DNA from: Pelagophyceae sp. CCMP2097
Lineage: Eukaryota > Sar > Pelagophyceae
Length of the DNA: 19,341 nucleotides
Assembly (NCBI GenBank): GCA_026770575.1
Contig: MU657797.1
Coordinates: forward strand, 1 to 19,341
Direction: 5' to 3'
Shown here: positions 9,243 through 18,866 of the stretch, piece by piece
How the letters are laid out: each line of letters begins with the position of its first letter
Numbering within the stretch: position 1 is the stretch's first letter
Notes under the pieces: generated by a model
What the model was told of the DNA's origin: nothing
Seen by the model: the letters and a program-made list of their open reading frames with translations, nothing else
The model's database searches: none
Program-made: the position numbers and the translations under genes

Positions 9243-10788
9243 TTACGCGGCCATCTCCAGCGGGGCGGCGGCGGGCTCGACGATGCTCTTGTAGTCGAGG
9301 GGCATGACGCGGACAAAGTTGGCGACGTGGGCGTCCCAGTCGCCGAGGATGTCTTCAGCGCGCTTGGACTGCGTGTGGTCGGCGTGCTTCTGGATGTGCG
9401 CGCGCAGCTCGGCGATCTCGTCGGGGCGCACCACGGGCCCGAGCTCGACCATGCCCATGTTGCACTTCTCCGGGAAGATGCGCAGCGGGTCGAAGACGTA
9501 GGCGATGCCGCCCGACATGCCCGCGGCGAAGTTGCGGCCCGTGTCGCCGAGGACGACGACGCGGCCGCCCGTCATGTACTCGCAGGCGTGGTCGCCCGTG
9601 CCCTCGACGACGGCGAGGGCGCCGGAGTTGCGGACGCAGAAGCGCTCGCCCGCGACGCCGTTGAAAAACGCCTCTCCAGACGTGGCACCGTAGCAGGCCA
9701 CGTTGCCGACGATGACGTTGCGCGCGGCCTCGAAGCCCGGGACGCTGTCCGGCGGGGGGACGACGACGATGCGGCCGCCGCTGAGGCCCTTGCCGCAGCC
9801 GTCGTTGGCGTCGCCGCTGACGCGGATCGTGACGCCCTTTGCCAGCGTGAAGCCCAGCGACTGGCCCGCCGACCCGGAGAGGTTGATGGTGATGGAGTCG
9901 TCGGGGAGGCCGTCAGCGCCGCACACCTTGGACACGTGGCTGCTGAGCATGGTGCCCAGCGTGCGGTCGACGTTCGTCGTGACGCGGTCCAGGACGAGCG
10001 GCTCAAAGGCCACCGACGCGGCGGCCTTGGAAATCAGGTCGTGCGCGGCGGCGACGAGATCGTTGTCCATCTTGTCTTCGAGTTCGTGGTCCTGGAAGTG
10101 CAAGTGGCGGATGCCCGCGGCGGGGTTCAACTCCGCCGACGGCTGGAGCAGCGGCGCCAGGTCGAGGCCTCGAACCTTGTCCGGTCGCCGAGAGTTGCGC
10201 ACGACGTTCGGGTCCACCTCCAGCACGTCGCCGGCGGCGCCGACGAGCTCGTCCATCGACTTCATGCCCAGCGAGTGGAGCACGATGCGGATCTCCTCGG
10301 CCATCAACCAGAAGAAGTTCATGACGTGCTCGGGCTTGCCCTCAAACTTGCGGCGGAGCTCCGGGTCCTGCGTCGCGATGCCCACGGGGCACGTGTTCAA
10401 GTGGCACTTGCGCATCATGATGCAGCCCAGGGCGATCAGCGGCCCCGTGGAGAAGGCAAACTCCTCGGCGCCGAGGGCGCAGGCGATGGCCACGTCGCGC
10501 GACGTCTTGATCTGGCCGTCCGTCTGCAGCTTGATGCGGTCGCGCAGGCCGTTGAGCACCAGCGTCTGCTGCGCCTCGGCGACGCCGAGCTCCCAGGGCA
10601 GGCCCGCCGCCTTGATGCCCGTCCAGGCGGCGGCGCCCGTGCCGCCGTCGCCGCCCGAGACGACGATGTGGTCCGCCTTGGCCTTTGCCACGCCCGCCGC
10701 GACGACGCCGACGCCGACCTCGGAGACGAGCTTGACGCTCACGTTGCCGCCCGGGTTGGCGCACTTGAGATCGTGGATGAGCTGGGCC

Positions 10789-10820
<32 letters not shown>

Positions 10821-13800
10821 CGGCGGCGAGATGAGGCCGACGCCGGGCGTCGTGCCGCGGCAGGCGGCGATGTACTCGCTCACCTTGTAGCCGGGGAGCT
10901 CGCCGCCCTCGCCCGGCTTGGCGCCCTGGGCCATCTTGATCTGGATCTGATCCGAGTTGGCCAGGTAGTGCGACGTGACGCCGAAGCGGCCCGAAGCCAC
11001 CTGCTTGATGGAAGACCGGCGGTTGTCCTCGTAGCGCTTGGCGTCCTCGCCGCCCTCGCCCGTGTTGGACCGGCCGCCGATGGAGTTCATGGCCACGGCC
11101 AGGGCCTCGTGCGTCTCCTGCGAGATGCTGCCCAGCGACATGGCACCGGTCGCGAAGCGCTTCACAATGGAAGCCACGGGCTCGACGTCCTCGAGCTTGA
11201 GGCCCTTCTTCGCGCCCGCGGCCACCGCGCTAGGCTTCCAGCGGAGTAGGCCGCGCAGAGTGCACGCGGCGTTCGACTCGTCCACCTGCTTCTGGTACGC
11301 GTGGAACGCCTCGCGCGAGTTGTTGCGCGCCGCCAGCTGCAGCGCCACCATCGACTGCGGCGTGTTCAGGTGCGCCTATGCGGGTGATCAAATCGGCCTG
11401 CAAAGGCCTTTGGGGGTGCCTTTTCCGTCTCGCCCGCAGCAATCGCGAGGCACGCACCTCGCCGCCGTCGCGGAAGTGGAATTGGCCCGGGTTGGGCAGC
11501 TTGGGCGCCGTGGACGTGAGGAGCGGCGACGACGAGCTGAGCTTGCCCCATGCGGCCTCGTGGCGCGTGACGACGTCGGCCTGTAGGGCGTCGAACCCGG
11601 CGCCGCCGATGCGCGACGGCGTGCCGGCGAGGCACATGTCGACGACTGAGGCGTGGAGGCCCACGGCCTCGAAGATCTGGGCGCCCTTGTACGACTGCAG
11701 CGTGGAGATGCCCATCTTGGACATGACCTTCAACAGGCCCTTGGCCAGCGCCTTGCGGTAGGCGTAGACGAGCTGGGCGTCCGAGGGCACCTCGTCGGGC
11801 GACGAGATGACGTTGCGGAGCTTGGCGGCGATGAGGCCGTCGGCGCGCAGCTTGGAGATGGCCTCGAAGGCGACGCGCGGGCAGACGCCATCCGCGCCGT
11901 AGCCGACCATGAGCGCCATGTCGTGCACCTCGCGCGCGTCGCCCGAATCGACGAAGAGCGCCGCGCGCCCGCGCTGCGTCGTGCGCAGCAGGTGCTGGTG
12001 CACCGCGCCCACGGCGAGGAGCGACGGGATGGGTAGCCGCTCGGGGCCGGCTAGCGCGTCGGAAAGCACGATGATCGAAGCGCCGGGCACGCCAAACGAG
12101 CCCTGGACGGCCTGCGACACCTTCTCGCAGAGCTGGTGCAGCGCCGACTCGAGGGCCGTCTCGGCGCCGTCTTCGCTAGGGGGGCCGTGCAGCTCGAAGG
12201 TGCAGTCGATGGTCTCCGACCGCCAGTCGTCGTGCTCCGCCGCCGTCAGCGCGGCCAGCTCCTTGGTCGAGAGGACGGGGTGCTCCACGACGAGCTTGGC
12301 GCAGTTGGCCGATGACGGCGCGAGCATGTTGGCCTCGGGCCCCACCGGGCAGACGAGCGACATGACCAGCTCCTCGCGGATCGGGTCAATGGGCGGGTTC
12401 GTCACCTGGGCGAAGAGCTGCTTGAAGTAGTCGAAGACGGGCCGCGGCTCGCTGGAGAGGACGGCGAGGGCGGCGTCGTTGCCCATGGAGCCAAAGCCCT
12501 CCTTGCCGCCGATGGCCATGGGCGCCAGGAGCGTCTCCATCGTCTCCGTCGTGTAGCCGTGCATGACCAGTCTGCGCGCGACCGTCGCGTCGGAGAAAGG
12601 GTCGTGGGCCGCCTCGGCCTGCTCCGGCAGCTGCTGCGCCCAGTCGGCGAGGAAGACGCGCTTCTCCTTGAGCCACTCGCCGTACGGCGCCTGCGCCGAA
12701 ATAAACTCTTTCACCTCGTTGTCCGGCACGATGCGGCCGCCCTCGAAGTCCAGCAAGAACATCTTCCCCGGCTCGAGGCGCGCCTTTGCCACAATGTCTT
12801 CCGGCTTGACCCACGGCAGCACGCCCACCTCGGACGAGACCAAAACGCGGTCGTCCTTGGTGACGTAGTAGCGCGCGGGCCGGAGGCCGTTGCGGTCTAG
12901 CGTGGCGCCGACGTATTTGTTGGCGTCGGTGAACGCGATCAAAGCCGGGCCGTCCCAGGGCTCCATGAGGCACGAGTTGAATTCGTAAAACGCCTTTTTC
13001 TGCTCCGACAGCGAGTCGTTGTCCTGCCACGCCTCGGGCACCATCATCATGGCGCACTCGGGAAGAGAGCGCTCGGAGGCGTTGTTGAGCATCTGCATCA
13101 CGGCGTCAAAGTTGCCAGAGTCGGACATGTCGTCGCCGCACACGGGCAGCAGCTGCGCCGTCGCGTCGCCGTAGTACTCGCTGCGCAGGAGACCGCCGCG
13201 CGCGCGCATCCAGTTCTTGTTGCCGCGCAGCGTGTTGATCTCGCCGTTGTGGCACATCATGCGCAGCGGCTGCGCGCGCGACCACGAAGGGAACGTGTTC
13301 GTCGAGAAGCGAGAGTGCACCAGCGCCACGTGCGTCTCAAAGTCCGCCGCGCCGAGGTCCTTGGGGAAGTACTGCATCACCTGCTCCGGCGTCAGCTGGC
13401 CCTTGTACGTGATGAGCCAGGGCGAGAGCGAGCAAATGTACGCAGTCTGCGTCTCAGACAACTGCTGCTCCGCCGCGCTCGCCAGCTGGTCCAGCTCCGA
13501 AAGGCGCTGCACGCGGTAGAGCTCGCGCTCGAAGCGCTTGTTCACCCAGTGCGCCGGGCGGCCCAGCAGCAGCTGCTCCACCTTGGGCTCCGTCGAACGC
13601 GGCGCCTCGCCCAGCGCCGAGTTGTCCGTCGGCACCACGCGCCACCCGAGCACGCTCAGCCCGCGCTGCCGCGCCAGGCGCTCCAGAGAGAGGCGCGCCT
13701 CCTTGGCCAAAGCGTCGTCTTGCGGCAGGAACATCATGCCCACCTACCACAACACGTCGAAGGGAGGAAAACGGCCCGCAAGTGCCCTCCACGGCCCGCA

Positions 13801-14510
13801 GGTGCCCTCTGGACGACGTGCAGCCATCGACCGCCTGGAGTAGCCTCCGTAGGATCGCTCCCGTGGACGCACCGCGTATTCGCCCTGCGGCGGGAGCACG
13901 ACGCCGAGCTCCTCCTTGACTTTGGCGCGCATAAACGCGTCGGGCCTGCGGGCGCCGGTGAGCACTCCGTCGCGCGCCGGGGCGCAAACGCCAGTGCTCA
14001 CATGCCCACGAGCATGCCCGCGCCGTCGCCGGACGCGGGGTCGCAGCCGCAGCCGCCTGATTTTCCGCCGTTAGCGGTCGGCGCGGGCCCAGGGGCGTCT
14101 CGAGGGCGGCGCACCGCGGTGCGACATGCGGACGAGCATCTCATTGCAGTCGATGACGATTTGCCGCCTGGGGTCGCCGCATTAAGTAACATCAACTGTG
14201 TTTTCTGTATTCCAAAGTTCATCGCTCGTCGGCCGGCGCCGTACGCACGACTGCGCGCGCTTGAGCGAGGCGACCTAGGCGGCGCGCGTCCGCCCCCGCC
14301 GTGCGCGGCCCGCCCCGAAAACAAATCCTAAATGCTGGCGAGACGCACGAGGCCGACGCCGCACGAGTCCTTCTCCTGCAGCGGGTCGTAAAGGCCCTTT
14401 GCCTCGGGCAGCCACGTGCCGATGGCGCGCCGCAGCGGCAGCACCGCACCCCGCGCGCGCGCGAGCGCGCCCGCGCGCCGCCGCACCACCGCCACGCAGC
14501 GGGGCAACAT
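9243..14510 (-). CDS. gltB: Glutamate synthase large (alpha) chain, NADH-GOGAT type, without beta domain
   Basis: Transfers the amide N of glutamine to 2-oxoglutarate. Seven exons on the - strand: 14349-14510, 14249-14274, 14115-14167, 14002-14056, 13873-13945, 11458-13743 and 9243-11375, giving 1595 residues. Each junction restores the family sequence. Residues 1-49 are Arg-rich with few acids, like a mitochondrial presequence, and end at SCGVG with catalytic Cys50. The class II amidotransferase domain (50 to about 430) includes [16 protein letters not shown]. The central domain follows, then the FMN synthase domain with [18 protein letters not shown] and 3Fe-4S cysteines 1203, 1209 and 1214 (C-x5-C-x4-C), then the GXGXG beta-helix (about 1290-1540). 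Detailed sequence resembles plant NADH-GOGAT rather than Fd-GOGAT, yet the protein stops after MPLDYKSIV plus 11 residues, so the fused NADH-oxidising beta half is absent. Five introns fall within the first 123 codons. Confidence 0.93.
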
Positions 14511-14776
14511 GCCTGCCCCGGGGTTTGCAGTCACGTACGCCGAGAGAGAGAGCCCAGCAAATCCGGAATCCGGCAACGAACGGATTGCACAATTTGCAAC
14601 TTGGCGATCGGATCGCACGAGCGCCCCAAGGTCCGGCCGTCGTGAACCCCCGAGCCGCATGGGGAGGCGACCTGGATAAGCGACACCGAACCTGATTACG
14701 CCGCGCATCCGCTGCAACTCTCTCTCGCCGCTCTGGCCTCGCACAGCGCGCGCAACCGCCTCGAACTGTTGGAGGC
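14511..14776. promoter_or_regulatory. Divergent promoter region of glutamate synthase (-) and TRCF-like helicase (+)
   Basis: 266 bp between two start codons facing outward, less GC-rich than the coding DNA in its centre. It holds three compact palindromes: CCGGAATCCGG (14563-14573), TTGCACAATTTGCAA with 5-bp arms (14585-14599) and GCGATCGGATCGC (14604-14616). They are candidate binding sites for dimeric regulators. I see no TATA box. Confidence 0.5.
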
Positions 14777-17700
14777 ATGGCGCGCCAGTCTCGGAGCCTC
14801 GCCTGGATCCTCGCGCTCGCGCTCGTGCGGCGTGGCGACGTCCTCGTCGTCGTGCCCCGGCGCGCGGCCACCCACGCGCAAGGCCGACGGCCCGCGGGCC
14901 ATGCGCCGACGCGGCGCTCCATCGATACCGTGCCAAACCGGCGTCCCTCTTTCGACGCTCGACGCCGGGCCGCGCTTTTCGTCGCATCGGCGGCGACCGC
15001 GCCCTCTAGGTGCGGCGGCGCGCGTCGGTCGTCGAGGAGGTCGCGGAGCCGATTCCGATCGCCACGGACGAGGCCTTTGAGGAGCCGGCGGGCGTGCCCG
15101 AGGAGGCGCTCGTCGTGGGCCGGCCGGACCTGGACGACCACGGCCAGGCGAATCTGGTCTTCGAGGGGGACTACGTGGTGCACTTTGAGCGAGGCATGTG
15201 CCAATACCTCGGCCGGTGCGTCTCGATCGTTTGACTCTCGCAACGCGTGCGGTGCTTGCTCACCTGCCCCCGCGTAGCGTGAACCGGGACCACGACGGCG
15301 AGGGCGGCGCGCCGATCTTGCTTCGGTTCAGCGAGCGCACGGTCGCGCTCGAGGCGTCCGAGGCGCGGTATCTGACTCGCGTCCGCGGCGCCGCCGACGC
15401 CACGGCCAGCCGCGAGGACGCGACGGGCCCGCTGTCCTCCGCCGCGACGCGCGACGGCTTCGACGCCCTCTCGCAGCCCATTTTGGAGGCGCCGTCGCCC
15501 GGGTCGCTGAGCTTGTCCTCGGCGCCGAAGCTGAGCAAGTGGGGTAAACCGGAAAAGTGGCACGCCCTCCGGCAAAAGGCCGCAGAGGTCTCGGCGGAGC
15601 ACGCGCGCGAGCTCGTCACCATGGCGGCGGCGCGGTCGCGGCGCGTGCGCGAGCCTTCGGCGCCGCTCTCCGCTGCCGACGTCGCACTGATGGACGCGGG
15701 CCTCGGCGCGGCGCTGACGCAGGGCCAGCTGCGCTGCGTGCAAGACGTCGAAGAGGACATGTGCCGCCGGCTGAAGCCCATGGACCGCCTCGTCTTTGGG
15801 GACGTCGGCTACGGCAAGACTGAAATCGCCCTCAGGGCGTGCGCCGTGGCCTGCCGCGCGGGGCGGCAGGTGGCCGTGCTGGCGCCGACGACGGCGCTGG
15901 CGGCGCAGCACTACGCGGTGATGAAGCGGCGCCTCGGGCCTCTGGGCATCCGCGTGGACCTGCTCGTCTCGGCCGCAAAAGCGTCAGGCATCGGCCGCGA
16001 CGACGACGACGACGAGAAGGGCCTCGAGTCTGACATTGACGACGAGGCGGGCACCAAGCCCGTGCGCGGGTCGGCGCGCAACGAGATGCGCCGGGTCCGC
16101 GCTTCGCTGGCTAGCGGCGAGACCGACGTGGCCATCGGCACGCACGCTTTGCTGGCGCCGCGGCAGACGTGGCGCCGCCTCGGACTCGCCGTCATCGACG
16201 AGGAGCAGCGCTTCGGCGTGACGCAAAAGGAAAGGCTGAAGGAGGCGTGCGTCGACGTCGACGTGCTCACGCTGTCGGCGACGCCCATCCCCCGGACGCT
16301 CGGCGCCGCGCTCGCGGGCCTCCGCGACACGTCCGAGCTGCCCGACCCGCCGCCGGGACGGGCCGGGACGCGGTCCGTCGTCGCCGCCGACTCGCCGGGC
16401 CGCGGGTCCGACGACGCGCGACTCGCCGCTTTGCTGAAAAAGGAGCTGGACCGCGGCGGGCAGGCGTTCTTCGTCGTGCCGCGCATCGCCGACATCCCTT
16501 CCGCGCGCAAGCGCCTGGAGAAGATTCTGCGCATGATCAAGCACCCGTTGGTGGACACGCCCAACACTTTGCAGCTGGCCGGCGCGGCGCCCGTCGAGGC
16601 GGCGGGCTTCGAGGCGACAGTTGCAGATGAGGACGACTACGACGACCTCGACTCGTACTCCCAAGACGCTGGCAACCGCGACGGCTCACCCGTCCTCGTG
16701 GCCCACGGCCGCATCCCCGACGCGCCCTCTGTCATCCTGGACTTTGCGCGCGGCAACAACGAGACGCACCCCGTGCTCTTGGCGACGACGCTCGTGGAGA
16801 ACGGCCTCGACCTGCCGCGCGTCAACACGATTGTGATCCAGGACGCGCACAAGTTCGGGCTTGCGTCTCTGCACCAGCTCCGCGGCCGCGTTGGACGGTC
16901 GGACAAAGAGGCCATTGCCGTGTTCCTCTACCCGCGCACGGGCGTGCCCCCATCGGCGCGCGCGCGCCTCCGCGCCGTCGCCGACTCGAAGCGGTCCACG
17001 GGCGCCGAGGTCGCCAAGCGCGACCTGGAGATCCGCGGCGCCGGCGCTTTGCTCGGGACGCGGCAGTCGGGCAAGGTCTCGCGCGCCATCGGCGACGAGC
17101 TGTACACAAAGATGCTCAAGGCCGAGCTAGAGCGCATTCGAGCGCTGCGCGTCGAGCCGACGCCCGGCGACGGCGCGTCGACAAAACGGCTGCCCGCGGC
17201 GGCGTACGTGGCGCAGCTCGGCATCGCGGCGCCGGATACGGTCGGCGCCGCTCTGGAGACCATCGCCGCCGCGTTTACGACGACGCAGGTCGCGCGCGCG
17301 GCTAGAGCGCTGCAGCCGCTGACGCCCGAGCTCAAGGCGGCGCTCAAGCTGCGCTACCTGGAGATTTACGCCACGCGCCTTGGCCTCGGCGACTTTTGGT
17401 TGCAGGATCCTGCCGACGCGCCGCTGCTTTCCCCGGACGAGCGACGACCGACCAAGAAAGACGTGGACCCGGAAGCGGAGGAGCGCGCGGCGCCGTCTGC
17501 CTTTGTCACGGCGCCGGTCTTGGAGCCGGAGACGTGGGACCTACTTCGGCGCGAGGTGCCGCCGACGCTGCGCCAGGCGCTGCGCTTCGACGAGCCCATG
17601 CGCCGTGTCGAGGTCGTCCGCCTCGGCGCCCTCAAGCCGTTGAAGCAGGTCGACTTCCTGCTGGAAGTCGTCCGAGCCATGAGCGCGTTCCTCGACCGCG

Positions 17701-17816
17701 TCCAGCATGTCACCGCTGAGGTCCCGCGCGACATCGCGCTCCAGACCGACGAAACCGATGAAAACGCGGCCCAAAAGGACGCCGAAACCGAAGCGGCGGC
17801 CATCCTCCAACGTTGA
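14777..17816 (+). CDS. Mfd/TRCF-like DEAD-box helicase, plastid type (RecG-like translocase with RNA polymerase-interaction domain)
   Basis: Superfamily 2 translocase related to bacterial Mfd and to the plant chloroplast TRCF-like helicase. Exons in my main model: 14777-14824, 15010-15215 and 15278-17816, 930 residues. The RNA polymerase-interaction domain is seen at GDYVVHFERGMCQYLG (69-84). Helicase motifs: Walker A GDVGYGKT (259-266, Lys265), DEEQ (392-395), SAT (418), TLVENGLDLP, QLRGRVGR (618-625). A TRCF-like C-terminal domain follows. The UvrB-like N-terminal modules of bacterial Mfd are absent. Two acidic inserts interrupt the helicase core (DDDDDE near 16000; near 16625). The start begins with a hydrophobic signal-like stretch. 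An alternative donor at 14930 gives an 80-nt intron and 35 more Arg-rich residues, which would make a better plastid transit peptide. Intron 2 (15216-15277) has donor GTGCGT. Confidence 0.9.
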
Positions 17817-17825
17817 TACTAAACG

Positions 17826-18317
17826 ATGCCACCTCGGGACTCGGCGGTGCGCGCCCTGGGTCCGTGCCGGTAGCCGCGCACGCCGCGCGGACTTGGTGCA
17901 CTGCTCGCCGCCCGGCTCGGTGCACAGCGGTGGGCCCGAGGCGGTCTGCGGTGGACCGTCCAGCGCGGGCGCCGCCGCAGACCCGACCTCGAGGAAGCTC
18001 CTCACTTTTACTAGATCTAGCTAGCCGAGGGCATCGCCGAGGCAAACTGGGAAGAGATGGGCGCCGTCTGCCGAGCCGACGCGGTCGCTTCGCAGAAGCG
18101 GCGCCTCTACGGAGAGTGGGGCATCGCCACGCAGCGCGAGATTGCGCGCATCCGGCTCGGCGGCCTGAGGTGGCTCGGCCGAGGCGTCTACTACCCGGCC
18201 GGGGCGGTCCACGCCGCGAGCGACGCGCGGCAAGACGCGCGGGAGCACGCGTACGAACGCGCGAGCGGGCCCAACGTCCACGGCGGCGGCGGCGACGCCT
18301 TCGTCGGCCGCGGCTAG
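17826..18317 (+). CDS. Small protein of unknown function (gene model uncertain)
   Basis: Not recognised. The segment 18021-18317 is open, and its codons end in G or C as in the neighbouring genes; the opposite frames are less regular. An in-frame TAG lies directly before 18021 within TCTAG, a good acceptor. The best upstream exon is 17826-17846, whose donor is GTGCGC; the 174-nt intron is phase 0. The joined product has 105 residues starting MPPRDSALAEGIAEANWEEM, with a basic helix-like middle and a Gly-rich end. If the intron is not real, ATG 18057 gives 86 residues. The proposed start is only 9 nt after the helicase stop codon, which is very tight for a separate eukaryotic gene. It may instead be an alternative 3' exon of that transcript or a gene remnant. 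Confidence 0.4.
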
Positions 18318-18442
18318 GCGGCTGAGGCTGCTTGGTGGTGACCTGACGCCCGCCCGCCGCTGCCGCCCTCGAATTTCCCCTTCCTCCATTTCCTTTTGCG
18401 AATGCCCCGCGCTGCTTGCTATAGGAACCCTAGTCAGTATTA

Positions 18443-18571
18443 ATTGAGGACCCGAAGGGTCCTTGCCGTTTATTCAACGTCAGTTTACGGCAAGGGCCCT
18501 TCGGGTCCTTTGATTGAAGGATTACCAGGGGCAATTATGTCTGTCTGTTTGTCTGTCTGTCTGTTGTCGCC
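18443..18571 (+). mobile_element. Composite dispersed repeat, copy 3 (left part only)
   Basis: Matches copy 2 from its first base through the hairpin (arms 18448-18469 and 18487-18508) and the TGTC tract to GTCGCC, then diverges. The hairpin loop carries a 6-bp insertion compared with copy 2. The tRNA-like module and the tail are missing, so this is either a truncated copy or an independent hairpin-microsatellite unit. Confidence 0.85.
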
Positions 18572-18624
18572 GTTTCACCCTTGTTAAAACAGATGTAACT
18601 CACCGCCGTTTCACCCTCTTGTTA
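18568..18624 (+). repeat. Short direct repeat pair
   Basis: CGCCGTTTCACCC followed by TTGTTA or TCTTGTTA occurs at 18568-18586 and 18604-18624, just beyond repeat copy 3. Confidence 0.6.
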
Positions 18625-18666
18625 TTCCATCGGTAATGTTAGTATTGTCTGCGTAAAGCAACCTCT

Positions 18667-18689
18667 GGGCGCTGCTGCTCGCAGCGCCC
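18667..18689. other. Perfect 9-bp stem-loop
   Basis: GGGCGCTGC (18667-18675) and GCAGCGCCC (18681-18689) pair perfectly around a 5-nt loop, TGCTC. There is no adjacent T-run. It lies in the gene-free stretch 18572-18866, which otherwise shows only recurring ACTCG pentamers. Confidence 0.6.
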
Positions 18690-18866
18690 GAATCACAAGG
18701 CGAGATTAGCTACTCGTTATTTTACTCGGCTCGTTTTATAAAGTTCTTGCGCCGTTCTCGTGACGAGTACGGGCCCCAAGACTCGTCCGAGGTACAAGGC
18801 CCCTACTCGTATTCACTCTGTTGGGCACCTCGTTATCTTTTGTCGGCCTTTACTACAGCGACTCGG

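Noticed and set aside
9207..11249. A 680-codon open frame on the + strand opposite glutamate synthase
   Set aside because: It lies wholly antisense to a clear gene. High GC at third codon positions removes stop codons on the other strand. The product is rich in Ala, Arg, Val and His and shows no family motif.
9243..14510. Ferredoxin-dependent glutamate synthase
   Set aside because: The FMN domain and C-terminal segments follow plant NADH-GOGAT wording (for example [14 protein letters not shown] and [20 protein letters not shown]) rather than the Fd type, although the beta half is missing.
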